Source of the DNA: Phoenix dactylifera
Taxonomy: Eukaryota; Streptophyta; Magnoliopsida; Arecales; Arecaceae
NCBI RefSeq assembly: GCF_009389715.1
Contig: NW_024067850.1
Coordinates: forward strand, 124,001-188,000
Reading direction: 5' to 3'
DNA length: 64,000 nucleotides
Below, piece by piece: positions 1 to 13,759 of this stretch (position 1 is its first letter; every line of letters starts with the position of its first letter). A program made the position numbers and the translations under genes. Under the pieces are notes generated by a model. That model saw nothing but the letters and a program-made list of their open reading frames with translations. It did no database searches and had not been told where the DNA came from.

Positions 1-3000
1 AGAAGGAGTTGGAAAAGGTCAGTATTTTTTTCTTTTACAGGTTGATTTGCTCCATTTTTCATTAAGTCGTTCGCAAGTTTAGCAAAATTGGAGAAAAGAT
101 GAATATGTTGCCTGTGATGATGGGAGACCTGAGCAACTATGAGCAAGCAACCAGATCCATGGAACACTTTCCGATCTCTGAGAATATCAAGCTCCCACCT
201 ACTTAGCAATTAGGAACAACAACAAGAAGCACATGATAGTCATATATACAGCGCCATACTCCACAGTCCACCCATTATATGGGAAAGAAAAATACCTATC
301 TGTTTAAAGCTCCTTGCAAGAGATTTTATTCTGTCAAAATTACTGTTCGAGTTAGCATGCATTCTAGATAATATCTCTTAATTGGAGGATATTTCAATAA
401 AAAAAAATTCTATGTACTCTAATTAGCAGGCATCACTCATATCTGAAAGGAGCAATCTGTGTTTGCACATACCTGGCTCGGTCTGAGAGCATTAGTCATA
501 CCATGACAAGTACCTTGTCGCTGAAATATTGTTGCGTGCAATAGTAGTTTCTTTCAAGTTTTAAATATCTCAAAGGACCCCTTAATTGAGTCAAGATAAG
601 GTTCTGCAGTGGTAAAGAATGCACAATTTAGTCTTTCTTGGATATCTGATTAGAAGCATATTTTATTGTAGAATGGTATGAATAATATCGGTCTGCTGGT
701 ATAGTGCAAATGATATAGTGGATTTAGCTTCTTGTTCACACTGGAAATATTCTCCTCTTAGATATAGGATATTTTGTTTACTTATGTGTACAGGTGGTTC
801 TTTGTTAATAGGATATTTACCTTTCTTAAATGAAACTTTGTATTGCAAAAGATAGATGACAAGCAGCTCATCAGTTATTTTAGATACTGTTCTTTCCCGT
901 AACATTGTTTCTGCCAATCACAATTTTTATAAATTTTCATCAGGAAGAATATTTTTTATGTTGTCTCATTGCCCTTTCATGATTTATAATCCTATATTTC
1001 CTGCTGGTCAATCTCTGTCCGGTACAAGAAGCAATCACATTCACATCTTGTTCGTGTATTATTGGATTACTGTTGTTATCCTTTTGTCTAATTTGCACTC
1101 CCTCCCTTTTCATGTCTCGTCACATAGGTTGGGCTTCTCGAACTTATTATTCTGACAATGGATCAACAGCAATTGAAATTGCCCTTAAGATGGCATTCCG
1201 TAAATTCTTATTAGACAATGAAATGCTTATGGATTCTGGCAACGGGATTTCAAGTGAAAGATGTATTGAGCTCAGGGTGGGTTCCATTGTTTTCTCCACC
1301 TATTGTCTATTTATTACCTCTTTCTTTATCTAATTTTTGAGATGTCTTATGATAGATAGTGCACATCTTCTGATCACAGTAAGTGACTGCCTTCTCATTC
1401 TAAGAAATATATTGCAAGTGGATTGATCTTCACAACATTATGTGATCTTTGTTGGGTGACCAGGTACCGGACTTTAGTAGTGGATAGATTTTCTAGTGAT
1501 CGAACCTTTTATTTTTTTTGAGAGAGAATGGGAGGGGGAGCCTCCAACACTATAATTACCTGGGTCTCAGTATTTGGGGATGACCATCCAAGATTCAGAC
1601 CCAGAACCTCTGGTTGTTAGGCTGAGGGTTGTGATAAGAAGGGCAGGCCCCAGTTCTTTCTTTTTTTTTGTACATAGCCCCAGCTCATCTTCCGTGACCA
1701 AACTTATTAAGAAAAATTGTCACTCTGCAAGTTAGTCCAAAACTTCCTATTCCCAGTTTCTGTCTGTATTGCCTCTTTTGAGTCCGACCTGAATACCACA
1801 TCCTTTTTGTGAGTTCAACATGGCAAGACATCATTTCAGTACACTCCTTGGTTAAATTCAAACTTGCTATCTGTTCTTGAAGTTATTTATCTTAGCTTTG
1901 AACTGTAAAAAGAGAGTATAACAGACAAAACACTTATTGTCAATAAATTAATGAAATGCTCTTCCTTTTATGAGATGAAATCGTAAGAAAGAAAAATTTG
2001 TTGAGATTATGCTGATTAACCTATTCTTAGGTTATCTATGATATCATAAAGAAAAAGACATTCTGTTAGTGTGGACAACAGTGACGTTGAGCAAAAGCCC
2101 AATCTATTTTTTGGCATAAAGCAGAGTCTGATGCTTTGTAAGAACAAGGTAAAGAAGTTTGTCTCATGCGTGGATGGCATGACACTTATATGTCCTTTGG
2201 TTGTTGGCTAGGGAGTTAAACTCCTATAAGTGTGTCAACAGCCTTTTGGTGCACTCCTTCCACAAGGAATCTCCATTTTAAGATACAAAAAAATTCATTT
2301 GCAGTGCATGAGATATTCCTTAACATACTGCAGTGCTAATGTACTAGTCTTTTGTTGCACTAGTATTTGGCTATTGCTGATTTGGATATTTATTGTAGAC
2401 ATCATGGCTTGTCCTGAACCTGGTATTGCTATACATGATTTTCTGTAGGATTTGTTGATGAGCATGGCAGTATCCAAACTTTATTGACCTGTACAGCTAT
2501 GTGTTGTTCGTTACAGTTTGACGCTAGTTGATAACAGTAGATGTAGATCGATATTTATATAACTACCTGGTACTCTACTGAGAAGGTTACATTGCTTTTG
2601 GGTTTGTTCCAATGTGCTACAAACCAATACCTCAGTACTTGATAGTCTTTTATTCGTCGAGAGTGGTAAAGAGAACTGTTAAATTGATTTTGAATGTAGG
2701 TAGGGTAACATGTAACTTGGTGTATTAATAAGTTGTGAATATAGGTTCTTGAATGTCCTTCCAATAGAATAGAAGTTGTGAATATTGGTATAATTACAAG
2801 TAAATAGTGTGCTATGCAGCTGTCTCTGTGTTCATATCCATATGATGATTTTCAATTCACTTTATGGAAGGTAACTAAACTAAGCATCCTCATTATCTTT
2901 TGTGCTCAGGTTCTTGCTCTCAATGGATCTTATCATGGTGATACTTTGGGTGCCATGGAAGCACAAGCTCCATCGTCGTATACAGGTTTTCTACAACAGC

Positions 3001-6000
3001 CATGGTATGACTCTTAGCTATATGGATTGTTGATGTTATACTGTGACTTGAAAAGTCAAGATACAGGCCTTCTGTGAAATGTATACACAATTACATGTTT
3101 AAATGCAGAAACACATACACACATGTCAGGATGGATTGACAAATCACACATTTGCACTTGCTTTGCTGTTCCCATGATAGTTTTAAGCAGCAGAGATGCT
3201 AATCTACCAGGGATTTTGCTGAGTAGGTTGTGATACATTGTACTTTCATCTAATGCTCTCATTTTTCTTGCCGGAATGGGAAAATGGAAAAATGGGAATT
3301 GGGTGAAGTTTTGGTCATGGGGAAAAGAAAGACATGTCTTTTTGTGTTTTAGTTTCATGATGTGATGTCCATAACTTCAATTAGTGCACTGGTTAGTTAG
3401 GAATTTAGGATTGTGTTAAGGTTTGTGGTAGATATACTAAAATGGTCTCAAATGTTCTGTCTTGACAAGCACACCCGTTCCACAGAACAGGGAAAACTTA
3501 TTACTTCTGCTCCTATCAAAAAAAAGGATGAGGTCCAACCTTTCTGCATATTAATCTAGTTTTGTTTCATTTATTTGACTACAGGTTTGATATATTGAGG
3601 ACAATGAACAGCATATGTCAACTATCTTTATGATTTGAACTCCTGTCTATTGCAGGTATTCAGGAAGGGGCCTTTTTCTGGATCCTCCAACTATTTTCAT
3701 TCATAAAGAGATCTGGAATCTTTCTGTTCCTGAGTCTTTTGAATCTGATCAACTGAAGCCTGAAGATATGAGTAAGTGGATCATGTTTTTTGTTGTTAAG
3801 TTGCTATTAATTCATTATTTTCATAGCATAACCATTATTTGACCTTCACAGGATTTAGCTCGTCCGATGCGTTATTTTGTCCAAGCAGGGACTCTTCAGC
3901 TATTGCTGGAATCTACTCCGCTTACATATCAAATCAATTACTGCAATTTTCCAAATTGAGTTGTTCCACACAGATTGGAGCGCTAATTATAGAACCAGGC
4001 AAGTGAAGCTAGTCCCTTCAGTTTCCATCATGTGCTTCTTGTCATATTTGGACTGGCTGAAAGTTCTGCAAAAGAAATTTACCTAGCCTGAATTGTTGGA
4101 TGTCTTATTATAATTGCTTTTATTTGATTTTTTCAAATAATTAATTTATTATATTCAACTTTTCTTGGGTGTGGATCTTTAAATTAATCTCAAGGCTAAC
4201 TTGGCATGCAGATGATGTATAAACTATTTGGAAACAGCTGTTCTATTCTGCTGAAAACTATCTTTATCCTTTTTTGCTGAGTTAAGGCAAATTTTGTATA
4301 ATTTTTTTTATCTCAAAGTCACCTTTCTGGTTCTAGCCCTCCTCTTTTCTTGCCACTTGATACAAACTTAATGAAGTCTCTGTACTTGTTTCACATGTTT
4401 ATCTTCTTACTCAGTCAGTTCGCCATGACTGAGGTTTCCCTTGTTCCGACTTCTGCATTCATTTAATGCACTCATTATTGGTTCCTTTTATCCTCCACAA
4501 TTTAATGCTAATCTACCTCTACAATGTCAGATGCACTCTTATTTTTCATTCACCTTTTTGTTCACAAAACTATCACACATATCATACATATATATTTACA
4601 TATAAGATCAAAATAGAGGTCAAATTCATAATAGAGCATGAAACCTTATCAAAGTTTCCTGCTGTATGCAACATGAAAAAGGAGGGGTCATGGTGCTTTT
4701 TTAAGGGGGAGGTGGAGCTTAAAAAGAACAGTGATTGAGTTTTTGATTTTTGTATTGTTAACTAGATACAAACCATCTCTAGAGAGACCTGAATTTTGGT
4801 GCCCAGGGGATGATCTCCAAGCCTACAGTTAGAGTTGAGGCTGAGATATCCACTGACCGTAAGTCATAATATGAAGCATGAAATTATGACCCTTATGGAC
4901 TTATACCATAATGTAGGGTCAGTTTGCCATTGGATCCTTGTAGTTTGCTTAGTCCTATTTGTTTTTCAGATTCTGCCGCAGGTTCTAGTCAACTGTCACT
5001 CAAGACTCTCTTTATTAGGACCTGTTTCTATCTTATTTTGTGTGATTATTACCATCTAAGGCATCTATTCCTTCATATTTGCTTTTGCAACTTGAATTGA
5101 AAAATCGTCCAGTCCATACAGTATAGTTTTCTCTTAAGTGGATGCAAATTGGCTCTGATAGTGGAGTATCTACTTTATGTATTATTTGTGAGAATCTGTT
5201 GGATGAAGGCAGTACTACACGGTGAAGGTATAATAAGTGCGGCAGAAACTAAGGTTTGCTGTTAATTAATTCTGCTTTGCATATGTAATTATGCCTAGTA
5301 GATGATAGAATAAAAAGTAAAAGGGAAATAATTTTATTGCTTAGTGGCATATGAGGATAAGCTGAGGAGGAGAGCCTCTAGTAGTCTAGATTTGCTTTGT
5401 GGTTTTAGTTTTATTCTTCTAATCATGAACAAATACCCTGAGGACCTGTCTGTCACCTGGTTACAACTTAATCATGAAATTGTCCCTTATCCTTGGACAA
5501 CTTGACTAGAATATTTATAGTGTGTCTAAGTCAGTAATTATCTCCCTATTCAGTTATTAAGCCAAAGAAAATCAAATATTGTGAAACTAAATGAATAAGT
5601 GTTCTTGCAGTTATACAAGCTGCTGGTGGAATGCACATGATTGATCCACTTTTTCAGCGCATCCTTGTCAGGGAGTGTCGAAATCGTAGAATTCCTGTTG
5701 TATTTGATGAAGTTTTTACAGGTTTCTGGCGTCTTGGGAAAGAGGTGAAGCAGAGATTTGATGCTTGACTAAAACTTTACTTCTTCATCTGTTTCACTAT
5801 GGTTTGTTTATCTTGCAGTCTGCTGCTGAACTTCTAGGTTGTGTACCAGATGTGGCATGCTTTGGGAAACTGATGAGTGGAGGGATTATACCGTTGGCAG
5901 TAACTTTGACAACGGAAGCTGTTTTTGAAGCATTTAAAGGTGACTCAAAGGTATTTAATTCTAAAGTCAGATCAAATGAAAGTTTTTTTGTTTATTATTT

Positions 6001-9000
6001 TTTTAATATGCTATTAATTCTGACTTCATTTCTCGAAATGCATTCATTCATTGCTTGAAAGAATGAAAAGTTCTATGGCTAAGATGCTTGAAATTTCTGT
6101 TGTAATTCAGCTTATGGCTCTTCTACATGGTCACTCTTACAGTGCCCATGCTATGGGTTGTACAGCAGCTGCAAAATCTATACAGTGGTTCAGAGATCCT
6201 TTTACAAATCCTAATGTCGAGTTTAAAGAGAAGAAACTAAAGGAGGTATGCTTGGTCTTCTTTTACAACTCTGGCACTCTTTCAATCTGTAAAAACAGTT
6301 TTCCTTTGGATGCTTTCCTAATTTCTTTCTGTAATTGAATTTTTTGAACTTTAAGGTGCTTATTCTCTAGTACTAACACTGCTTCAGAAGCGAGAAAGTC
6401 ATGATTATGTATTTGTTTTCTGTTACATGAAGGTGTAGACAACTGAGCTTAGATGGACACATATATGAGCTGCTGATAGTGGGCATGGTTAGGCAATAAC
6501 TCAACTATCATTCAAATGCCTAAAGATGAGAAAAAAAAAAAAAGTCTAAAGACTTTACGAAGGAATAAAAAGGTTAGATAATCCAGTAAAATGGAGTGTA
6601 AGAGGTGTTTTATCGCAATATGAGAGCAAGAAAATCCAAAAATGGGTAGCTGGGTTGTATTGCATTTGGGTTAGTGATGGAGAATTAAGTTTTCTCAATA
6701 ACCACAACAAACCTTGAATTCTAATGAAAGATTACGAGTACCAGATTGAACTAGAAGAGGCTTCCTGCAGGCCTGAAGATCAACCATTAATCTTGTTGTG
6801 ATAAAAAAAACAAAAAAAAAAACAACATTATCACTGGTGAAAATTCCTGTTGAGACATCTTTAGCCTTAAATAACAATCAACCACAACCTTTGGGAAGCC
6901 CTTGTCCAGCCACAAAAGGTCCAAGGTAATTCCAAAATTCAACACACTTCTCAGCACAAACTGATGATCTGATCATTGGCCTCCAATGACGGTCTAGTAA
7001 GATGCACTACGACCATACGACTGTTTTGACATTAACAAAATGTTCACAGTATTAGTGGGTGATATTGGGGTTTTATTCTTTGCTAGTCCAGTCTTTATAA
7101 AAATTTGTCCACCTTTCGCTGTTTGTTCTAGAAAGTTCTAGCTCTCTTTTTATAGAGAGATAGATTTCAGGGGAATGTAATCAGGTTGCTGACTGGGCAG
7201 CAAATTTTCGGAGGTCTTCTTCTAATGCTGTTGTATGGAGAAACTTTTTGGGTGGAGGGGTTGCAAGGATCCTAGTGTTTTAATATTCTGAAACTTGTGG
7301 AGTAAATGCTTAATTTAAAAGAACGAGTGATAAGGGTTGTGGAATTTGAAAATGTAAGAAAATAGAAGAATGTAGTAATCATAGTGGGGCGATACTGCAG
7401 ATTAAATCAATCGTGAGGAAACTCTATAAATTTGAGCAGCATATTGAGATAAACTTATGCATGTCTAGGAGCTTAATTCAAGAAATTATGCATGCGGACA
7501 TTTATATTTGATCGTCAATTTGCAGATGTGTTCTGGGAAATTGGCCTAATTGATACTACATTTAATTTATAATTATGCTCCTCTTTTGCTAGTACTATTT
7601 GCTTTGCCGGTGTTTTTGATGGATGTTATAATTGTAGTTAATTCGTTCTTTGTAGTCAATATAGGGATCTTTCTCTAATTCTTATTGAAGATGTACCAGA
7701 GTATTACTTTTTTAATGCGTCATGAATTTTGCAGCTTGCACCTTGAAATTTGGGGAAATTTCTTACATGTATGTACATATGTATTTATATAGCTGGTGCA
7801 TTGATCTCTAGTATATCGGTATTGTTTCCATTGGCCTGCATCAATAATTTATATATATGACAACCCTTGCAGCTATGGGAAATGAAACTTGTGCTCCAGA
7901 TTTCATCCCTTCCTGCTGTACAAAGAGTGATAACCTTGGGAACCCTTTGTGCTGTTGAACTCAAAGCTGAAGGCTCTGACGCTGGGTATGACATTATTAT
8001 GTTACTTTTCTCAATAAAAAATGATAAAGTTTGTTGCAGTAAAAACCAGCAAGGCTTACAAGCTCGTGCTTTTAAATAACATGAGATCACGTCACTACAA
8101 GAATGATGTTTGGCACTGAAAAACAAATAATGTTCCTAAGCATCATGTGATATGCATGGTGCATGAACTCGATGACTAATTTATTTTTGCAACAATTCAA
8201 GAGCCTAAGGATAGCCTCATCTATCTCCAATTACATCATTGCCTGCATATGAGAGAAAGTAGGCTCTGTCACTTCGTATTTTCTACACCTGGTATTTCCT
8301 TTCAATTCTGTAATATTTTTTCATGCCAATAAACATTCAACCCACTTTACCATTCATTCACCCTCCCTCCTTTCCCCACCTCAACCCACAAGGATGCACC
8401 AACTGTTTAAAAAAAGGATGTGCACAAAAACTTGAGGAGCAATTGTTGGAGCTAATGCAATAATTCTTGAATAATGTGCTGTTTTCATATTAATAATCAC
8501 AATGGACTATGCCCTTCATATGCAAATTTCACACTACATGACAGTGTGACATTTCTGCATTATTGGATACAGCTAGTACCCTATATAAGTTCATCCACTT
8601 GATTCTTCACATGGAAAAGTGGAAAGAAATGCTGCTATTCCTGACCTAGGTCTGAGTTCTTTTATATTTAAGATTGCCTGTGGATTCCACAATTAGTGAT
8701 ACGAACTCAACCTGCAAGATTCAGATTATATTATAGTCATTGATTTAATGCTGGTTATATTTTCAGTCTTCAAGTGTCAAAAGCTTATCCAACTCAGAGG
8801 GTGTCCTCTATACTCTTCATTACTTATTGCCTTGATGGATCTGGTCCTTGTGCAGATACGCATCTTTATATGCGAGCTTGCTGGTCCAGCAGCTTCGTGA
8901 AGATGGCCTCTACGTAAGGCCCTTGGGGAATGTCATTTATCTTATGTGCGGGCCGTGCACATCTTCTCATTTCTGCTCTCAACAACTTCAACAAGTATAT

Positions 9001-9066
9001 CAGAGACTTCATGAATTCAGCCAGCATCAGCTGAGAGATTCACAATCTTTTCAAAGAGAGGGATGA
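1..9066 (+). CDS. BIO3-BIO1: Bifunctional dethiobiotin synthetase / 7,8-diaminopelargonic acid aminotransferase (3' half, partial)
   Basis: The encoded part is the aminotransferase (BIO1) half of the plant mitochondrial BIO3-BIO1 enzyme, which makes diaminopelargonate from KAPA in biotin synthesis. Exons I can join in frame: <1-17, 1128-1276, 2910-3004, 3656-3771, 3852-3998, 5611-5744, 5819-5950, 6111-6245, 7873-7985, 8856-9066 (TGA), about 415 codons. This is roughly the C-terminal half of an ~830-residue protein; the BIO3 part and transit peptide lie upstream of the window. Class-III aminotransferase, PLP fold-type I signatures are visible: GWASRTYYSDNGSTAIE, LNGSYHGDTLGAMEA, VVFDEVFTGFWRLG (Asp that contacts the PLP nitrogen), FGKLMSGG (Schiff-base Lys codon at 5867-5869) and HGHSYSAHAMGC. 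The intron after 3998 uses a GC donor (G|GCAAGT). All other donors are GT. All exons are open, so it looks functional. Whether the BIO3 half is fused cannot be seen here; fusion is inferred from the family. Confidence 0.9.
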
Positions 9067-9478
9067 ACCCTAGATCCTTTCAGTATAGAAGTAGACAGAT
9101 ACATGTAACCTCATATCGGTGCCAGAAACCAACCAGCGGAACATATGTCGAAGTGAAATTTCAACGTAAATGATCCAATTAACTTACATGGGAAAGATCA
9201 GTTTCCTCATGAGGGATGAAATTTATAAATTTATTGATTTTGAGAATGCAATAGTGGATATCTCAGGTCCATTGTCATGAATAAAGTCAGTCTGTTTATC
9301 TGAGGCCACCTATTCTCAGGCCTTTTCAGAATGGTATGAGAAAAAGCGTGTTTTCCCCCCCTCTTTTTGTGAAACAAGAAGTCGGAATCTAAGCGCTCAC
9401 AAAAAGAATGGGTTGGTGGAATGAAACTATATAATTTTTTTTGCCAGAAGTTATATGGGAGAACTAAATAATGTTTGT
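9067..9478 (+). other. 3' UTR and downstream flank of the biotin gene
   Basis: This stretch runs from the BIO1 stop codon to the start of the LTR element at 9479. It holds no convincing coding sequence. Several AT-rich stretches could serve as poly(A) signals, but none is clear enough to fix a 3' end. The short minus-strand frames here are not conserved-looking. Confidence 0.5.
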
Positions 9479-11352
9479 TGTGGTTCAAATATGGCCCGAG
9501 GGTGACCATGCCGGTGGAGCCAAAGGAGCCGCAGGTGTGAAAAGGGGGAAGACAGGAACCACCTTCTGCGCGACGGCCGCGAATCTGCACAAAGCCTCAC
9601 TGGTTTTTCTGGTGAGAACCCTCCGACGATCAAATTAGAGTAGGCAAATTTGGTCCAGCCAAAAAGGGTCCCTTAGAAATTACTTGACCGAGCTATTTAT
9701 AGCCTCGGTGGAGTGGCCCAGGTGATAGAGGTGTTGTCAGTCCCCATCATGAGGGGGTATGGCTCTGAGCCGGATGGCGTGCAACTCAAATAGATTGGTG
9801 ACGTGCAGCACAGCCCGTTCTTAAGAACGGTAGGGTGCTAACGGTCACAGCAGGGTATGGTAGGAGTAGGTAGGGTGCTGTCTGACTGCTGTTGGCCGGT
9901 TAGGGAGACATGACACGGCAGTGTGGTGGAGTACGACCGCGTAGGTGGGCGTAGGCTCGCACGTGGATGTGGTTGTTGGCAAGGCCGAGCTTGTTAAGTA
10001 GTCGTGTCAGGCGTTTAGTGAGGCCGGCTTGGCGTAGACTGGGAGTGGTTCAATTTTTCGGGTTCCGAGGTGTACTCGAAAGAGCGCTCCGAGTTCAAGG
10101 GTCGGAGCGCATGCTGTGTATTGCTGGGGTTGGCGTTTGTCGGAGGCACCCCGAATTTGGTCGGGGAAGTCGGCGAATGTTCGGAGTTGGTGGAGCTTTA
10201 GGCGGAGTTCCGAGGACGAGCTGGCTCTGGGCCGAAGCAAAGAATTAGTGATTCATCGTTGGTGTTTACTGGGCGGCTTTTTATTTGGGGGCTGGACGAT
10301 CCGTTTTTCCCTCTATCAATATTGAACATTGGCTAGAGCGATAATGAGTTCAAGCAAAGAAAGTTGGTTGACTTTCTCAAAATTATATTTGTTCATATAT
10401 TTCAACTTAGAGTATAACTATTTCGAAAGCCTAGTTAATCACTCTAGAATATCTAAGATTGCTGTGGTAGGATCAAACTGAGAGATCAATAACAAGTTTA
10501 GATAAGTAATGGATACTCAATATTTCACTAGTGAAACAAAGATTGCTATCCCCCTTGAAATTTGTGATCTTCTGATGGTCGACTCAATGAGATCAATTTA
10601 TCATACTGTAACTTGATTTCCTGGTTTACAGAAAAAAACAAAATAAAATACTCAATACTGATTTCAGAGATATATATATTATATAACTTGCTCACTTGCT
10701 TATTTATAAAATGATTTTTTATAAAATTTATATAGATGCACGATGATCCTTCGATTGTTGAATACATTATGTACTTGTACCAAAAAAAATGTGATATAAT
10801 GACTTGACTTGTCTGTTAGCACTTCTCTAACTATTTTATTAAATCTGGTTTTATCTAATGAATGACATTTTAAAAGTACATAACATAGATAGTATTTACT
10901 ATTTGTTAAAAAGTAGTTTTCATTTTTATTATGGTTTAACTTTTCTTAAAAAATCTTAGGAAATGTATTGAGAAATATTTGCTAGGGAGTGGGGGAAGAG
11001 AGAGAGAGAGGCTTGTTAAGTTGTAATATCAGTTGAAGCACATGTCATGAGAGGAATTGCTGGAATTGATAGGATGTTGTTAGGTACCAGGCAGCAAATA
11101 TGCAGCGACAAAAGTAGCGATTGCAGACTCGTTCAATTCGTGAGAGAAGAATTATGTCCTTTTTACGTATAAACAACTAAAACCTACAATAAGAATTTAT
11201 ATCTGTATATAAGCCGTATATGAGCTGTATTGATTAGCTGTATATGTAAGTTGTACGAAGCAAAAAATTAGTCATTCATCGTTAGTGTTTACTGGGCCGA
11301 AATTGGGCGGCTTTTTAGTTGTGGGCTGGACGATCCGTTTTTCTCTCTATCA
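9479..11352 (-). mobile_element. Damaged Gypsy-type LTR element (one full LTR plus the end of a second)
   Basis: A full LTR spans 9479-10318 (TGTGGTTCAAATATGGCC to CTCTATCA). It is read on the minus strand, where a TATA box lies at 9694-9701 on plus coordinates. It is related to the LTR at 54577-55511. The last ~95 bp of a second copy lies at 11257-11352 (cattcatcgttagtgtttac ... gatccgtttttctctctatca). The flanking pentamer TTTGT occurs at 9474-9478 and 11353-11357, as expected of a target duplication. Between the LTR parts, 10319-11256 is AT-rich and non-coding. It has no gag-pol and no clear primer or polypurine site, so the interior is deleted or replaced. Part of it (around 11190-11256) resembles another LTR. 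The single-element reading rests on the TTTGT match and is tentative. Confidence 0.55.
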
Positions 11353-11354
11353 TT

Positions 11355-12135
11355 TGTCCTCTACTTGCGAGGTCGAGCTGCTTTGCTGCTCGAACGATGG
11401 AAGTAGTCGGACTCCTGATCATCCAGTAATTTAATTTCATAAACAAAAAGAGGCGTGCACTGGACTGGGTAGGCTTCGGCGCACTTCTTGATCGAGAGCT
11501 CGGCGCCAGATTCAGGATGTTCGAGCTGCTAGATTTTTCGGGAATAGAATTCGCCGCGGAAGTTTTTCGGAGTTTCACGTGGGTGTCTCTTTCTGGAAAG
11601 TGGTTGAATTAGGACGAGGAGGGTTTCGACAATTAATTCCCCGTCCCCCGAAGCATTCCATTTGGCGGAGCATGAAGAGTCGGCCATTAATGCTCCCTTC
11701 TCCGATGCGTCTCATCCAGCGGAAGGCGGGAAGTCAATCATCAATATTTCGAGCTCCGGAACGCCCCTCATAATGATCCGCATTTAGTGAGACGATTCGG
11801 AGAGATATGTTGAGGCCGTCTTAGAGCTTGCCACATGGCGAATTGCGGACCGCATGATTATTTAGGTCGCCCGATCGGAGCCGTTGCAGTGGCCTATATA
11901 AGGCCTGAAGAAGGGGTCATAGGGTCGTTACTCGACCTTTCTCCTGCTCTGATCTAGCCGCTATCGCCAAAGTGTTGGAATTCTTTTTCGGGCGTTCTTG
12001 GGAGCTCTCGGCTAGCCTTTGCGCTATCCGTTGTTTTTTCCGGCGAGTTTTTGGATAGGCATTTTATCCTTTCTTTCAATCGTTCGGAGAGTTTTTCGAC
12101 TTCCTCCTCCTTTTTAGTTTCAAAACCTGAGCAAT
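11355..12135 (+). mobile_element. LTR-like block in plus orientation
   Basis: A GC-richer block begins TGTCCTCTACTTGCGAGG directly after the preceding LTR end. It contains an LTR-promoter-like section: a TATA box at 11895-11902 followed by a pyrimidine-rich transcribed leader (gttactcgacctttctcctg). It ends in TTTCAAAACCTGAGCA near 12133. I see no coding region and no matching second copy. A solo LTR of an unrelated family is the simplest explanation, but I found no target duplication, so the borders are approximate. Confidence 0.4.
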
Positions 12136-12946
12136 GGACTTGCCATTGTATAGTGAGCTGTATAAAGCCACGTTTAACTATAAAAGGTGTATTATGACAT
12201 TATTTGTATGTGAATAAAGGAATACATCCTTCTCTCCCTATGTCTTTCGTTCCTCTCCTCTACGACTCTCTTCCTCCTCTCCTTCTACATTTACAATGTC
12301 AGGGGACAAAGTTATATTTCCATCCCGATTAGATATTGGAAATTTGTTCAGCTTCTCATTTGCCTTTTATTAAGCATGTTCCTTATAGGTTTAGTACATC
12401 ATTGGGGTCGCTATTCTTACTTCTTAGAAGTTTGTTCGAAAAGTTTCATCCTTTCTTTTTTCGTTAAAAAATATTTTTAAAATTCTTAAATACTATATAT
12501 ATGTATATATATATGAGTTATTTTCTTTGAACAAATACTATATAGACAAGTTAAATAGCTGACACACTAAATAGCTGTTTCGATGTCCTACTGAAACGAT
12601 TAGAACAAGATCACTAAACAAATCTTGACTAGCCGCTGAGGCAAGATTGCTTTAGCTCAACTCTTACGAAAACCTCAATCATGTGCTACTCACCAAGGTA
12701 GGGTTGCTCTCTTTCTCAACTCCTTGTAAAACAGAACCTAAACCCTAGGAAAACCTTGATGTAAGTAGTAGTCACCAAGCCAAGGTGACTCTTGCTCCAC
12801 TTTTTGCTTTACAACTTGGAAAGTTTTCTAGGATTCTCAGCCATCAGGTCTAATATAATTTGTCGGTAAAAAATGATGAATTTGAGTTCAACCATAAGAA
12901 GCTCTCGGTATACAAGTTGGAACCCGACTTAACTTGAAAGCATAAA
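12136..12946. other. Intergenic, partly LTR-like remnant
   Basis: The first ~170 bp (tagtgagctgtataaagcc, then gaataaaggaatacatcc followed by CT-rich sequence) looks like the R/U5 part of a Copia-type LTR and matches the style of 11190-11256. The rest is AT-rich sequence in which I recognise nothing. Confidence 0.3.
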
Positions 12947-13416
12947 GGGCTCGTTTGGTTCGCCGGAAGCATTTTTCCTTCTAGGAATATGATTCCTAGG
13001 AAGAAAATTCTTAGGAAGAGAATGCCTGAAAATGTACTTCTGGCATATTTGGTTAAACATGGAAAAGTGACAGATTTCTAGAGTGCTTATGTTTGGTTGA
13101 CCATACACTTTCTTGGAAAAGTTATGTGTAATTCCTATTATACCCTTAATAAAAATTAGGTCTTTAATGCCTCTTTAATGCTGAAGGGCCTTTTTGGAAA
13201 AAAAAAAGATGGAGTAATTCCCGCCTTATGGGAAAGTAACTTTCCCATATTTTTCATGGAAAAGACTTTCTCATGAAATGTGGTAATCATATTCCAATAG
13301 GAATACAACTTTTCCATCTTTCTCCTTTGAAAACTCCAATCAAACAAGAGGCATGTCATTACTTTCCCGTTGACTATACTTTCCTACCCTTCTTTTCCCA
13401 CGAACCAAACAAGCCC
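12947..13416. mobile_element. MITE with 16-bp terminal inverted repeats
   Basis: The termini are GGGCTCGTTTGGTTCG at 12947 and its near-perfect inverse CGAACCAAACAAGCCC ending at 13416. The flanking trinucleotide is AAA on both sides. The ~470-bp interior is non-coding and partly self-complementary around GGAAAAG/CTTTTCC motifs. The size, termini and short duplication fit a PIF/Harbinger (Tourist)-like MITE. A single related end lies at 44465-44480. Confidence 0.6.
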
Positions 13417-13759
13417 AAAGTGTTAAAGTTTTAAGCTCAACTAATATATCAATCCATCTACCTCCAAGTTATTGCATGCAAGATTAAACTCCAAACGTGA
13501 TCCTCAAGAGGCAGTCCTACAATTGTGTCAATGGTAAACAGTGCTTGCCTTCAATCATATTAAACTTTGGGATATTTCCGACAAACTCATGAAAAATCAC
13601 TTGCGGTAGACCTTAAGACTTGGACAAATAAAAGCAGGCTTCCAAAACCAACTTGACATACCGGTGATCGATAGGCTAAGGGTATAAATCCATTCAAATC
13701 TAATTGCAAGCACCATGATTGACATGTGATCAGTCTCAATGAACTCGTGCTGTAATGTC

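Noticed and set aside
1500..1680. Possible SINE-like remnant in the first large biotin-gene intron
   Set aside because: Only loosely resembles repeat-tail sequence; no A/B boxes, tail or duplication that I could define.
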